Origin: Phycisphaerae bacterium
Lineage (GTDB): Bacteria > Planctomycetota > Phycisphaerae > JAJVII01
DNA: 64,000 nucleotides
Direction of reading: 5' to 3'
NCBI GenBank assembly: GCA_022072085.1
Contig: JAJVII010000015.1
Span: 1 to 64,000 of the forward strand
Below, piece after piece: positions 1 through 8,386 of this stretch; the stretch's first letter is position 1, and each line of letters opens with the position of its first letter. The translations under genes and the position numbers were made by a program. The notes below the pieces were generated by a model, which had not been told where the DNA came from, made no database searches, and saw nothing but the letters and a program-made list of their open reading frames with translations.

Positions 1-44
1 GGCGGGCCTGGTCGCGCGACGGCAGCCGCGACCACTGCGCCAGG

Positions 45-1304
45 TTGATCGTTCGGTGGCAGGGCCCGCCCGACGCGGACCCCTCGGCCCCGCCCGCGCC
101 GCCGGCGACGACCCAGCCGGCTGAGCCCGCTGCGGCGCAGCCCGCGCCCCCGGCCCCCGACGAGCCGGCCAGCGCCTGGGTCAACGCGATGCTGGACAAC
201 CTGCTGGCGACCGGCAACCGCATCGCCGATCTGCCGCTGTTCATGATCTTCGGCGGGGTCGCGTGCTTCGGGGCGATCGCCCTGGGGCTGATCGCCCTGC
301 TCTGTCGCGGCGGCCGACGCCCGCGGCTGCGCCGTCTGCTGCGGGTGCTGGTCGCGCTGCTGGCGGTGCTGGCCGTCGCGGTCGCGGTCGATCACAAGCT
401 CGTCGGCATCCAGCGACAGCTCGGCGACATCCGCGACCGCATGAGCCGTGACGCGATGAGCCGGCTGGCGTCGCCGGGCGTCGGCCAGGGCGCCAGCCGC
501 CAGGCCTGGCTGTTCGACCTGCCGGCTGCCCGCGCGGACATCGAGCGACAGTTCGGTTCCGCGCAGGTGCTGCCGACCGCCTGCGACGACGCGACCGACG
601 TCGTGCAGATTCGCCTGGCCGACCCGCTGGTCAAGTGCTGGCTGGCGGTCATCGACCTGGCCCACCCGGGCCTGGAGATCTGCCTGGGCACGAACGTCGA
701 TCGCAAGAGCCTGACCTCGCGGTTCGCTCGCGACAACGGCTGCTCGGTCGCGATCAACGGCGAAGCCGGCCGATCGCCCGACGCCAACAGCGGCTTCGGC
801 GAGTGGATCGGCAACCTGATCGACCGCGGCAAGCCGATCCTGCTCCAGGACAGCGACAAGCGTCCGTTCCTCGCGTTCAGCCGCGAGAACCGCGCGACCT
901 ACTCGCCGGCCGCCGTCGTCGATCGCGAGGTCACGCCGGAGAAGTTCAACTGCATCTGGGGGCGGATCGACGCGATTGTTGGCGGCCAGGTCATCACCGC
1001 CGACTCGCGCAACCGCCAGCCGCGGACGACCATGGGCATCGACCGCGAAGGCCGCCGGCTCTACCTGCTGGTCGCCGACGGCCGCCAGCCCGGGCACAGC
1101 ATCGGCCTGACGCGTGCGGAGGTCGGGCGGCTGATGGCGGCCTTCGGCGCTCACGACGGCATGCTGTGCGACGAAGGGGGCTCGTCGTGCATCTACCTGG
1201 CCGCGCTGGGCGGCATCGCGAACACCCCCAGCGACAACCACGGCCAGGAGCGGCCGACCTACACGCACTTCGGCGTCCGCCTCGCCCCGCCGCCGGGCCA
1301 GTGA
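45..1304 (+). CDS. Membrane-anchored phosphodiester glycosidase-like protein, possibly 5'-partial
   Basis: The C-terminal half resembles the phosphodiester glycosidase (NAGPA) family, whose members remove GlcNAc linked by a phosphodiester or act on exopolysaccharide-related glycans. The visible family signature is an R-x-x-x-G-I-D-R-x-G-R-x-L-Y-L-L strand pair followed by DEGGSS at residues 376-381, where the family usually has DGGGSS. Residues 1-45 are rich in Pro and Ala and contain TTQP. Two hydrophobic segments at about 64-87 and 97-116 suggest membrane anchoring with the catalytic domain outside the cytoplasm. The TTG at 45 is only the first possible start in the window. The frame stays open to base 3, so the true start may lie upstream of the left edge. 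The fold is fairly clear; the substrate is unknown. Confidence 0.7.
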   Translation: MIVRWQGPPDADPSAPPAPPATTQPAEPAAAQPAPPAPDEPASAWVNAMLDNLLATGNRIADLPLFMIFGGVACFGAIALGLIALLCRGGRRPRLRRLLRVLVALLAVLAVAVAVDHKLVGIQRQLGDIRDRMSRDAMSRLASPGVGQGASRQAWLFDLPAARADIERQFGSAQVLPTACDDATDVVQIRLADPLVKCWLAVIDLAHPGLEICLGTNVDRKSLTSRFARDNGCSVAINGEAGRSPDANSGFGEWIGNLIDRGKPILLQDSDKRPFLAFSRENRATYSPAAVVDREVTPEKFNCIWGRIDAIVGGQVITADSRNRQPRTTMGIDREGRRLYLLVADGRQPGHSIGLTRAEVGRLMAAFGAHDGMLCDEGGSSCIYLAALGGIANTPSDNHGQERPTYTHFGVRLAPPPGQ

Positions 1305-1374
1305 CCCCGGCGAGAATCGCACCGCACATTCATCCGGCAGGCCACGGGGCGAGCGACCGGCGAGATCGGTCATG

Positions 1375-1451
1375 GGTCATTTCACATTTCACCTTCGAGA
1401 TTGGTCGCTGCCGGAACACCGGCCCTGCTCGATGTGCAATGAGCAATGATC
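1375..1451. repeat. Palindromic short-unit element (7-base units)
   Basis: The left arm (1375-1393) has two head-to-tail units of the type CATTTCA. The right arm (1433-1451), read on the other strand, has CATTGCT then CATTGCA. The arms agree at about 14 of 19 positions and are separated by 39 bases. It lies in the 497-base gap between the glycosidase-like gene and the HEAT lipoprotein. It is the most decayed of six elements in this window with the same architecture. Apart from it and the promoter at 1681, I see nothing else defined in the gap. Confidence 0.5.
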
Positions 1452-1680
1452 GACGTGAAGTTCCCGCGTCATGCCCGCCAGGCGCCCGCGTCCTTGCCCT
1501 GGCGGTCCCTGGCGTCACCCCCCTGCGAAAATCCGTCCAAAATTCCGAAAATTTTTCGCCGGCCGAACCGCCGGCCGGGCCGACGGATGGGCCGCCGGCC
1601 GGAATCGGCCCGGTTTACGCGGCTTCCGTAAGTCCCATTTTCCCCCGGCCGCGACCCTATATACGGAGGGCCCGCGCATC

Positions 1681-1709
1681 TTGCCGTCCTGCGCGGCGCG
1701 CGTTACGCT
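1681..1709 (+). promoter_or_regulatory. Candidate promoter for the HEAT-repeat lipoprotein
   Basis: TTGCCG at 1681-1686 and TACGCT at 1704-1709 are separated by 17 bases. This gives a leader of roughly 85 bases before the ATG at 1802. The geometry matches other promoters in the window. Confidence 0.4.
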
Positions 1710-1801
1710 GAAACTGAACGGGGGTTCCCGTGCCCAACGTCCGGAAGTCCGACCCGATCACCACGCAGCCAACAACCGTCGCCGGCTGCGGGGAGGTTCT
1801 C

Positions 1802-3304
1802 ATGTCAGGCAAAGCCTTGTCCGCTTTCGCGTGGGTGCTGGCGATCGTCGGCTGGCTGATCCTCTGTGCCGGTTGCGACCGGCCGGCGCCCGGCGCCCTG
1901 GAATTGCAGGTCGAAGGCGTCCACCTTAGATCGACCTCCCTCGACGTCGTGTTCGTCCGGGTCACGAACCGTTCCAACGAGGCCGTTCGCGTGCCGGGCG
2001 GGAACCCGCCCTACTCCGATGCGGCCGATCTGTTCGAGCTTTACCTGGACGGGCCGGGCGACTGGCATCGCGCGTCGTGGGATCGTCCGGCCCCCACGAC
2101 CGCAAACGTCGAGGAGCCCGCCAACTGGACCAGCTTTCTCGGCAACGAGGACCTTGGCCTGTTCGTCAACAAACCATCGGTCGAGTTGCCGGCCGGGAAG
2201 AGCGAACTGGTACTGCTGCCGGGGTATATCTTTCTGGACGCCATGAAGGCGTCGTATCTCCGGGTCGTCCTGCGGGTCACGCGGGCGGCGGGGCCTGACG
2301 GCTGGTCGGGCGCGGTCTCCTCGCAGCCATACCCGATCTACTGGGACGAACTGCACGCCACGACGCAGCCGGACAAGGCGGACCTGCCGGACTTCCTGCC
2401 GGCGTTCAGCCGCGCCAGGCCGATGGGCTGGAACATGTATGGGAACGAGTCGCAGTTCAGGCGGCTGGTCTGGTACTCCAACGGGTCGATGACGACGCAA
2501 CTGGAGCGTTATCGCGATGCCCAGGTAGCGACGGCAATGGAACGCCGGATGGCGGCCGAGGAAGACGATCAGATCAAGCTCTACGAGGCGGTGCTGGCCG
2601 CCCGGGCCGGCAGCACAGTCGGCCGCGACTTCATACTCCACGCTCGAAAGCGGACGGACAGGGAAATGGTCGTCAGCACGCTGGACGCCCTGATGTTTAT
2701 CGCGCGGACTGACCCCCATCCGCAGTGGGCCGTGGAGGCACTGAAACAGTCCCTGACGGATGATCGCAAAGTGATCGCGATGCCGGAGGGGTGGGGGTAT
2801 TCCGACGCCCCCACCATTCGAGAGGCGGCCGGTGACCTGTTCGTGCCGGAGGCCCTGCAACGCCTTCGCTCGCTGCCGGATGAGCCAGCGCCTCCGGAAG
2901 CGGCCAAGAGGCCGGTGGCGGAGCTCTGCCGGGCCCTGCTGGAGAGCGCATCTGCCGGCGGCCGCTGGACTGCGGCGAAGGCGTTGGAGGCCAAAGGCGA
3001 CGCGTCGGCGGTGCCCGCCCTGCTCCAGGCGGCCCGCAAGGACGTCGACGGCGACGTGGTGCTGCGCTCCATCTTCGCCCTGGGCAGTCTGCGTTCCAAG
3101 GCAGCGGTCGAGGCGTTGATCGCCTGCTTCGACATCGACTTCAGCGGCAAGAGCGCGATGAAGATATTCAATGAGCCGTGGCAGTTTCAGGACAAGATCG
3201 CCCGCTGCCTGCGCGGGCTGACCGGGCAGAACATCGGGGCCGACCCGGCCCGCTGGCGGCGATGGTGGGAGCGCGAAGGCCGCGCCGGGACGGACCTGCC
3301 GTAG
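1802..3304 (+). CDS. Lipoprotein with C-terminal HEAT-like repeats
   Basis: The 500-residue protein starts with a lipoprotein signal ending at AGC (Cys25). The ATG at 1802 was chosen because a GGGGAGG ribosome site lies just before it and the signal peptide starts there; an in-frame upstream start at 1730 would bury the signal peptide. The middle (about 30-350) has no family I recognise and contains TTQP. Residues about 380-465 have HEAT/PBS-lyase-like helical repeats (AAKALEAKGDASAVPALLQA and the following copy). The end, LTGQNIGADPARWRRWWERE, is of a type I associate with planctomycete HEAT-repeat proteins. It is probably a membrane-anchored protein-binding scaffold. Its role and partners are unknown. 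Confidence 0.7.
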   Translation: MSGKALSAFAWVLAIVGWLILCAGCDRPAPGALELQVEGVHLRSTSLDVVFVRVTNRSNEAVRVPGGNPPYSDAADLFELYLDGPGDWHRASWDRPAPTTANVEEPANWTSFLGNEDLGLFVNKPSVELPAGKSELVLLPGYIFLDAMKASYLRVVLRVTRAAGPDGWSGAVSSQPYPIYWDELHATTQPDKADLPDFLPAFSRARPMGWNMYGNESQFRRLVWYSNGSMTTQLERYRDAQVATAMERRMAAEEDDQIKLYEAVLAARAGSTVGRDFILHARKRTDREMVVSTLDALMFIARTDPHPQWAVEALKQSLTDDRKVIAMPEGWGYSDAPTIREAAGDLFVPEALQRLRSLPDEPAPPEAAKRPVAELCRALLESASAGGRWTAAKALEAKGDASAVPALLQAARKDVDGDVVLRSIFALGSLRSKAAVEALIACFDIDFSGKSAMKIFNEPWQFQDKIARCLRGLTGQNIGADPARWRRWWEREGRAGTDLP

Positions 3305-3320
3305 GCGGCGCGGTCGCCGC

Positions 3321-3349
3321 TGGACGGGCTTGGCGCGGGGTGCTATGCT
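3321..3349 (+). promoter_or_regulatory. Promoter for the two small lipoprotein genes
   Basis: TGGACG (3321-3326), a spacer of 17, and TATGCT (3344-3349), with TG one base before the -10 hexamer giving an extended -10. It lies about 50 bases before the ATG at 3404. The same -35 word precedes miaB. Confidence 0.55.
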
Positions 3350-3403
3350 TCTGCCGAACGGGTTCCGCTCGACTGCTGAAATTGAAACCAAGGAGAATGC
3401 CCG

Positions 3404-3832
3404 ATGACGACCAAGTCTGTCGCGACCGCGGCCGCTCTGGGGCTGCTGGTCCTGCTGGCCGGCTGCGAGACGGCCACCACTTCCGTCCGGTTCGAGACGC
3501 CGCAGCCGGCGACCATCCAGTACGCCGGGCAGTCCTATCCCCTGCCGGCGACCATCGACCTGATGCGTCCGACGAGCGACACCGGGTCGGTCAGGAGCCG
3601 GCTGGTGCTCCAGACGGCCGGGCCCGACGGCAAGGAAATGGTCGTCAACGGCATCGTCGAGGCCTACGGCTACAAGCCGACCGACATCGACCTGCTGGCC
3701 GTCAACGGCTGCAAGATCAACGAGTCGGCCATCAAGTCCATCGCCAACGGCGAAGTCATCACCATCACCGGCATGAGCGCGAGCCAGCAGAAGCTCTACG
3801 TGCTCAACCTCGGACTGGGCAAGGGACAATAG
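3404..3832 (+). CDS. Small lipoprotein of unknown function
   Basis: 142 residues. A hydrophobic signal ends in LLAGC, a good lipobox with Cys at 21, so the mature protein should be lipid-anchored. AAGGAG lies 7 bases before the ATG. The mature part (about 120 residues) looks like a compact, mostly beta domain: PATIQYAGQSYPLPATIDL, then a stretch ending in a short Ser/Gly tail. I do not recognise a family. The next gene begins one base after the stop codon, so the two are almost certainly co-transcribed and may act together at the envelope. Confidence 0.75.
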   Translation: MTTKSVATAAALGLLVLLAGCETATTSVRFETPQPATIQYAGQSYPLPATIDLMRPTSDTGSVRSRLVLQTAGPDGKEMVVNGIVEAYGYKPTDIDLLAVNGCKINESAIKSIANGEVITITGMSASQQKLYVLNLGLGKGQ

Positions 3833-3833
3833 C

Positions 3834-4208
3834 GTGAGCAGCAGCGTGCGGACAGGCTGGGCAATCGCGGCGCTGACGGCCATCGCGCTGGCCGTCGGCT
3901 GCCAGGCGCCGGAGCCCTACTCGCCCGAGATGGGCCAGGCGCGGCAGGTGCTGCCGGAGTCGGCCTACGTCGAGAATACGCAGGTCGCGTCGCACCAGGG
4001 GTTCACCTACGCCAAGGGCCACAGCGCCGACGCGTGGGTCGAGGACCTGCACGAGGCGTCGGCCACGACGCAGCCCGACCGGGCCGCGACGGCGCAGACC
4101 CGATCGGTTGGCAGTTCGGTGAAGATCGAGTCGGCCGGCGGGACGGCGACCGTGAAGTCCGCCAGCCCCGGCATTCAGGCAGGCACGCTCAAGCACGACG
4201 GGAAGTGA
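3834..4208 (+). CDS. Small lipoprotein, low complexity, unknown function
   Basis: 124 residues from a GTG start one base after the preceding stop, so expression is probably coupled to the upstream lipoprotein. The signal ends at AVGC (Cys23). The mature chain is short and polar, with the ATTQP linker word and a Ser/Thr/Ala-rich end, and probably little folded structure. The signal peptide and tight spacing support it as a real gene; no function can be given. Confidence 0.65.
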   Translation: MSSSVRTGWAIAALTAIALAVGCQAPEPYSPEMGQARQVLPESAYVENTQVASHQGFTYAKGHSADAWVEDLHEASATTQPDRAATAQTRSVGSSVKIESAGGTATVKSASPGIQAGTLKHDGK

Positions 4209-4234
4209 ACGAGGCCGAAATCAGAAAACGCACC

Positions 4235-4266
4235 GAGGCCCGCGGCGGCAAGCGCGGGCCTCTCTT
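4235..4266. terminator. Bidirectional intrinsic terminator between convergent genes
   Basis: A perfect 9-bp stem GAGGCCCGC/GCGGGCCTC with a 10-base loop, followed on the + strand by TCTT and on the - strand, six bases on, by TTTT. It lies between the lipoprotein stop (4208) and the end of the opposing zinc-ribbon gene (4288), and can serve both. Confidence 0.65.
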
Positions 4267-4287
4267 GCGCGCGGGCGGGGGCGCCCG

Positions 4288-4515
4288 CTATCCGCGGATC
4301 ATCTTGATCGCCCACAGAACGACGCCCGCGACGGCCAGCAGCAGGATCGCCCAGGCCAGCGCCTTGACCCAGAGCGGCTTGGGCGGGGTGAGCGTGACAG
4401 GCTGGTCGGCCGACCGGCCGCAGCGGGGGCAGCGGTCGGCGTCATCGGGCATGTCCGCGCCGCAGTGGGGGCAGGTTTCGCCGGCGTCGGGCTCGATCGG
4501 GTCAGCCTCGGTCAT
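4288..4515 (-). CDS. Zinc-ribbon single-pass membrane protein
   Basis: 75 residues. The N-terminal part holds CPHCG and CPRCG, two CxxC knuckles spaced as in a zinc ribbon, and the C-terminal part has one hydrophobic helix (WVKALAWAILLLAVAGVVLW) ending in a basic tail. The start overlaps the end of the CbiX-like gene by 14 bases, so the two form one transcript. The knuckles would lie in the cytoplasm if the basic C-terminus stays outside the membrane core, but orientation cannot be fixed. Function unknown. Confidence 0.75.
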   Translation of the reverse strand: MTEADPIEPDAGETCPHCGADMPDDADRCPRCGRSADQPVTLTPPKPLWVKALAWAILLLAVAGVVLWAIKMIRG

Positions 4516-4924
4516 GGTGCATTCCCATTGAAGATTGGGCCAGAGACTGGTCGATGCGTTTCCAGACCAGGCGGGTCATCAGGTCGTCCAGGCCCAGGGG
4601 CTCGGTGACGACGTGCGACACGCCGGGGAACTTCGCGGCGGCCTGGGCGGCCATCCGCGGGATGTCGAGCTGGCTGTGTTTGCCGGGGCTGAGGAAGTAG
4701 GGATGCACGACGACCTGCCCGGCCCCGCCGGCGACGGCGCTGCGGAAGGCCGACTCGATGCTCGGCTCGGCCAACTCCATGTGGGCGACGTAGACGGCCG
4801 AGCCCGGGCGGGCGGCGCGGAGGTTGTCGGCGACGGCGTCGAGCATGCGGTTGGCTTCGGCCAGCCGCGAGCCGTGATCGACCACGATCACCGCGACCTT
4901 CGATTGCATGCCCGGCTGATTCAA
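4502..4924 (-). CDS. cbiX: CbiX/SirB-like sirohydrochlorin chelatase
   Basis: About 140 residues, the size of the short single-domain CbiX/SirB chelatases that insert Co2+ or Fe2+ into sirohydrochlorin on the way to cobalamin or siroheme. The family signatures are VVDHGSR near the N-terminus (metal-binding His) and HPYFLSPGKHSQLDIP in the middle (second His plus the DIP motif). I chose the TTG at 4924 because AAGGAG lies 6 bases upstream and a promoter -10 lies just before that; an ATG at 4909 is possible, and longer frames would run through the promoter. Metal choice cannot be read from sequence. No other cobalamin or siroheme gene is nearby. Confidence 0.8.
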   Translation of the reverse strand: MNQPGMQSKVAVIVVDHGSRLAEANRMLDAVADNLRAARPGSAVYVAHMELAEPSIESAFRSAVAGGAGQVVVHPYFLSPGKHSQLDIPRMAAQAAAKFPGVSHVVTEPLGLDDLMTRLVWKRIDQSLAQSSMGMHHDRG

Positions 4925-4943
4925 GTGGCGCTCCTTCACCGTT

Positions 4944-4972
4944 AGCATAATGGCCGGCGGCCCGGCAGGCAA
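4944..4972 (-). promoter_or_regulatory. Promoter for cbiX and the zinc-ribbon gene
   Basis: On the minus strand TTGCCT (4972-4967), a 17-base spacer, then TATGCT (4949-4944). It is followed at once by AAGGAG and the TTG start, so the leader is very short (about 15 bases). Confidence 0.55.
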
Positions 4973-4991
4973 TGCCGCCGCGGACATCCCG

Positions 4992-5020
4992 TTGTGGCCG
5001 CCGCCGGCGCGCGTTACAAT
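4992..5020 (+). promoter_or_regulatory. Promoter for the lipoprotein gene at 5059
   Basis: TTGTGG (4992-4997), a 17-base spacer, TACAAT (5015-5020). It is divergent from the cbiX promoter but does not overlap it. Confidence 0.55.
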
Positions 5021-5058
5021 CCAGGCGAGCCTCATGTCTGTTCAGTCGAGGGAAAGCC

Positions 5059-5589
5059 ATGACGACTTCGCGACTGGCGGTGTCCGCGGCGATTCTGTTG
5101 TCACTGGGCGCGGCCCTGGCCGGATGCGGCCGCGACAAGAAGGACTCGGCCCGCCCGGCCGATTCCGGCTTCGACGGACCGCCCGTCGTGCCGGCCGAAC
5201 GGCTGAGCCGGTTCCTGCCGATGACCGTCGCCAACTGCACCATCGATCCGACGGCCAGCCGCGATCTGAACCAGGGCAAGGCGTCTTCGGTGACCCGCTG
5301 CTACAGAGGCGATGACCCCGCGTGGATGTTCGCGATCACTATCCGGTATGACGAGACGGACCCGCGGTCGGCCAAGGATCGACGCGAAGCGATGCTGGGC
5401 GACAAGGCCATCGAAGCGTTCGTCGGGGACTATCCGGCCGTGCAGGTCGACGTCAACCTCCAGCGGCAGTTCATCGTGTTCGCCGGCCGGTGCATCGTGA
5501 CGCTCACCGCCGGCATGAACGATACGCAACTCCTGCGCAACACGGCCGCGGCGTTTGACCTGGCCGCCCTGGCCCGACTGCCGGAGTAG
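5059..5589 (+). CDS. Lipoprotein of unknown function
   Basis: 176 residues from the ATG at 5059, which has GAGGGA just upstream. The signal ends in ALAGC (Cys22), followed by charged residues, then a domain with NCTIDPTASRDLNQGKASSVTRCY and a later GRCIVTLTAGMNDTQLLRNTAAAFDL. It looks like one alpha/beta domain of about 130 residues. I do not recognise the family. It stands alone with its own promoter and converges on the dehydrogenase gene, 8 bases away. Confidence 0.75.
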   Translation: MTTSRLAVSAAILLSLGAALAGCGRDKKDSARPADSGFDGPPVVPAERLSRFLPMTVANCTIDPTASRDLNQGKASSVTRCYRGDDPAWMFAITIRYDETDPRSAKDRREAMLGDKAIEAFVGDYPAVQVDVNLQRQFIVFAGRCIVTLTAGMNDTQLLRNTAAAFDLAALARLPE

Positions 5590-5597
5590 GCTCCCCC

Positions 5598-6548
5598 TCA
5601 GCCGCCCAGTTCCGCGATGGCCGATTCGAGCATCGAGAACGTGTCGTCCTGCGGCCGCCAGCCCAGCACGGTCCGCAACTTCGTGGTGTCCATGTCGTAG
5701 CTGTGGGCGTCCAGCGGGACGCGCTCGGCCGGGACGCCCAGCCGCTCGGAGAGTAACCGCCCGACCGCCGCCATGTCGCAGGAGGGGTGCACGCAGTTGA
5801 AGACCTGCCGCGTCGCCAGCGGGTTGCCCAGCGCCAGCCGCCAGGCCTGCACCACGTCGCGATAGCTGACGAACGTGCGGCGGATCGGCAGGCCGGAGGA
5901 CTGGTCGATGCCTACCAGCGCGAAGCCCTGCCCTTCGCCGTCGGCGCGCTTCTGGAGTTCCGGCGACATCGCGCCGCGGAACATGTTCTTCCAGGTGCGG
6001 CCTTTCACCTGGCCGGCCAGGAAGAACTTGAGCACGTCCATCGGGTAGCGGACGAACCCCATGCGCAGGATCGTGTAGGGGATGCCGTGCTGGAAGTCGT
6101 ATTGCGTGACCAGCGTCTCCTCGAGCACCTTGCTCAGCGGGTAGTAGCCGGGATAGGCGCGCAGCGGCGCGTCCTCGGTGAGCGGGCCCATGTGACGGTA
6201 GTACCAGATGCCGACCGACGCGTCGGCGCCGGCGAGAATGAGCTGTTCGCAGCCGCCGCGCTTCACGATCGCGTCCAGGATGTGGAACGTGCCGCGCACG
6301 GCCACGTCGATGAACGTGTCGCGGTCGTTCTTGGTCGTCGCGAGCTGGCAGACGATGTCGCTGTCGCCGAGGGTCCGCTGCACGGCGTCGAAGTCGCTGA
6401 CGCTGCCCTCGACGATGCGGCATCCTTCGGGCACGGGTCGGCTGTGTCGGAGGGCCGTCACCTCGTGGCCGTCGGCGACCAGCGCCCGGGCCACCTCGCT
6501 GCCGATCATGCCCGACGCCCCGAAGATCGCGATCCTGCGTGCCGCCAT
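5598..6548 (-). CDS. NAD-dependent epimerase/dehydratase family (extended SDR) protein
   Basis: 316 residues from the ATG at 6548, chosen because GGGAGA lies 7 bases upstream and the Rossmann fold starts at once (RRIAIFGASGMIGSEVARAL, with GxxGxxG). The extended-SDR active-site pair Y-x-x-x-K is seen in YYPLSK, with SVGIWYY upstream placing the usual Ser region. The C-terminal third (HPSCDMAAVGRLLSERLG) looks like the variable substrate domain. It probably acts on a nucleotide sugar or a related substrate; which one cannot be read. It is transcribed divergently from ilvD through a shared promoter region. Confidence 0.8.
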   Translation of the reverse strand: MAARRIAIFGASGMIGSEVARALVADGHEVTALRHSRPVPEGCRIVEGSVSDFDAVQRTLGDSDIVCQLATTKNDRDTFIDVAVRGTFHILDAIVKRGGCEQLILAGADASVGIWYYRHMGPLTEDAPLRAYPGYYPLSKVLEETLVTQYDFQHGIPYTILRMGFVRYPMDVLKFFLAGQVKGRTWKNMFRGAMSPELQKRADGEGQGFALVGIDQSSGLPIRRTFVSYRDVVQAWRLALGNPLATRQVFNCVHPSCDMAAVGRLLSERLGVPAERVPLDAHSYDMDTTKLRTVLGWRPQDDTFSMLESAIAELGG

Positions 6549-6578
6549 GTTCGATTCTCCCGGCCGGTGGAAGTGGCG

Positions 6579-6608
6579 ATTGTCTGACCCGCAACGGCCT
6601 CTTACAAT
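6579..6608. promoter_or_regulatory. Symmetric bidirectional promoter, SDR gene and ilvD
   Basis: The + strand reads TTGTCT (6580-6585), 17 bases, TACAAT (6603-6608), towards ilvD. The - strand reads TTGTAA (6607-6602), 17 bases, GACAAT (6584-6579), towards the SDR gene. Each -10 lies on top of the other promoter's -35, because the ends are the inverted pair ATTGT and ACAAT. Only one polymerase could occupy the site at a time. Confidence 0.55.
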
Positions 6609-6650
6609 AACGGATCGACAGGGCTCCGTCACGTGCCTGTGGAGGCTGCC

Positions 6651-8375
6651 ATGCGATCAGATGCGATCAAGAAGGGATTCGAGCGGGCGCCGCACCGCTC
6701 GCTGCTCAAGGCCGCCGGCGTCACCGACGCGGACATGGGCAAGCCGTTCATCGGCGTCTGCAACAGCTTTGTCGAGATCATCCCCGGCCACGTCCACCTG
6801 AACAAGGTGGGCGAGATCGTCAAGGCCGCGATCCGCGCCGCTGGCGGCGTGCCGTTCGAGTTCAACACCATCGGCGTGGACGACGGCATCGCGATGGGCC
6901 ACGTCGGCATGAAATACTCGCTGCCCAGCCGCGAGCTGATCGCCGACAGCGTCGAGACGATGGTGCGGGCCCACTGCTTCGACGGGCTGGTCTGCATCCC
7001 CAACTGCGACAAGATCGTGCCCGGGATGATGATGGGCGCCCTGCGCGTGAACGTGCCCGCCATCTTCGTCAGCGGCGGGCCGATGGCGGCCGGCCGAACC
7101 CGCGCCGGCGAAGCCGTCGATCTCATCAGCGTCTTCAAGGGCGTCGCGGAATTCAAGCAGGGCAAGATCAGCCAGGACGAGCTGACCGAGCTGGAGAACA
7201 CCGGCTGCCCGACCTGCGGCTCGTGCAGCGGCATGTTCACCGCCAACAGCATGAACTGCCTGAACGAGGCACTGGGCCTGGCCCTGTCGGGCAACGGCAC
7301 GATCCTGGCCGGCACGCGCGAGAACTTCAACCCGGCCCGCGTCGAGCTGTTCAAGCGGGCGGCCGCACAGGTTCTGACCCTGATCGAGAAGGACATCAAG
7401 CCGCGCGACATCGTCACCTTCGACGCGCTGGACAACGCGATCGCCCTGGACGTCGCAATGGGCGGCTCGACCAACACGATCCTGCACACGCTGGCGGTCG
7501 CCCGCGAGGCGGGCGTCGATTACACGCTGGCCCGCATGAACGAAATATCGCGCCGCACGCCGACGCTCTGCAAGGTCGCCCCCTCCAGCCGCTACCACGT
7601 CGAGGACGTGGACCGCGCCGGCGGCATCCACGCGATCCTGGCTGAGCTGGCCGACCTCGGCCTGCTCAACACCGACTGCCTGACCGTGACCGGGCGGACG
7701 ATCGGCCGGAACATCGCCGACGTCGGCCACCGCGGCGACGGCGAGGTCATCCGCCGCCCGGACAACGCCTACAGCCCGCGCGGCGGGCTGACGATCCTCT
7801 ACGGCAACCTTGCGACCGACGGCGCGGTGGTCAAGACAGCCGGCGTGTCCGAGAAGATGATGACCCACACGGGCCCCGCGGTGATCTTCGAGAGCCAGGA
7901 GGACGCCTGCAAGGGCATCCTGGCCGGCCGCGTCAAGCCCGGCGACGTCGTGGTCATTCGTTACGAGGGCCCGCGCGGCGGGCCGGGCATGCAGGAGATG
8001 CTCAGCCCCACCAGCTACATCATGGGCCTGGGCCTGGGCGAGTCGGTCGCTCTGGTCACCGACGGGCGGTTCAGCGGCGGCACGTTCGGCGCGTGCGTCG
8101 GCCACGTCAGCCCCGAGGCCGCGATGGGCGGCGCGATCGGCCTGCTGCGCGACGGCGACCGCATCACCGTGGACATCCCCAACGAGTCGCTGACCGTGGA
8201 CCTGAGCGAGGCCGAGCTGGCCCGTCGGCGGGCGGAGTGGCATCCGCCCACGCCGCGGCCGGAGGCGCAGAGCGGGTTCCTCTCCAAGTACGCCGCGATG
8301 GCCACCAGCGCCAACACCGGCGCGGTCCTGGACTGGTCGCACCTGGGCGCCGGCAATGCCGCGCCCGTGAAGTGA
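6651..8375 (+). CDS. ilvD: Dihydroxy-acid dehydratase
   Basis: Converts 2,3-dihydroxy-3-methylbutanoate and -methylpentanoate to the 2-oxo acids, the third step of valine, leucine and isoleucine synthesis, in the cytoplasm. The 574-residue length is normal. It starts with the family opening [19 protein letters not shown]; GGAGG lies 5 bases before this ATG. The cluster ligands are in [12 protein letters not shown] and [18 protein letters not shown]. The end of the gene overlaps the ribosome site of the DUF362 gene, so the two are probably one transcript. No other branched-chain gene is in the window. Confidence 0.97.
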   Translation: MRSDAIKKGFERAPHRSLLKAAGVTDADMGKPFIGVCNSFVEIIPGHVHLNKVGEIVKAAIRAAGGVPFEFNTIGVDDGIAMGHVGMKYSLPSRELIADSVETMVRAHCFDGLVCIPNCDKIVPGMMMGALRVNVPAIFVSGGPMAAGRTRAGEAVDLISVFKGVAEFKQGKISQDELTELENTGCPTCGSCSGMFTANSMNCLNEALGLALSGNGTILAGTRENFNPARVELFKRAAAQVLTLIEKDIKPRDIVTFDALDNAIALDVAMGGSTNTILHTLAVAREAGVDYTLARMNEISRRTPTLCKVAPSSRYHVEDVDRAGGIHAILAELADLGLLNTDCLTVTGRTIGRNIADVGHRGDGEVIRRPDNAYSPRGGLTILYGNLATDGAVVKTAGVSEKMMTHTGPAVIFESQEDACKGILAGRVKPGDVVVIRYEGPRGGPGMQEMLSPTSYIMGLGLGESVALVTDGRFSGGTFGACVGHVSPEAAMGGAIGLLRDGDRITVDIPNESLTVDLSEAELARRRAEWHPPTPRPEAQSGFLSKYAAMATSANTGAVLDWSHLGAGNAAPVK

Positions 8376-8386
8376 AAGGAGTAGCG

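Noticed and set aside
1730-1801. Upstream start for the HEAT lipoprotein
   Set aside because: It would put 24 residues before the lipoprotein signal and lacks a ribosome site; ATG 1802 has GGGGAGG.
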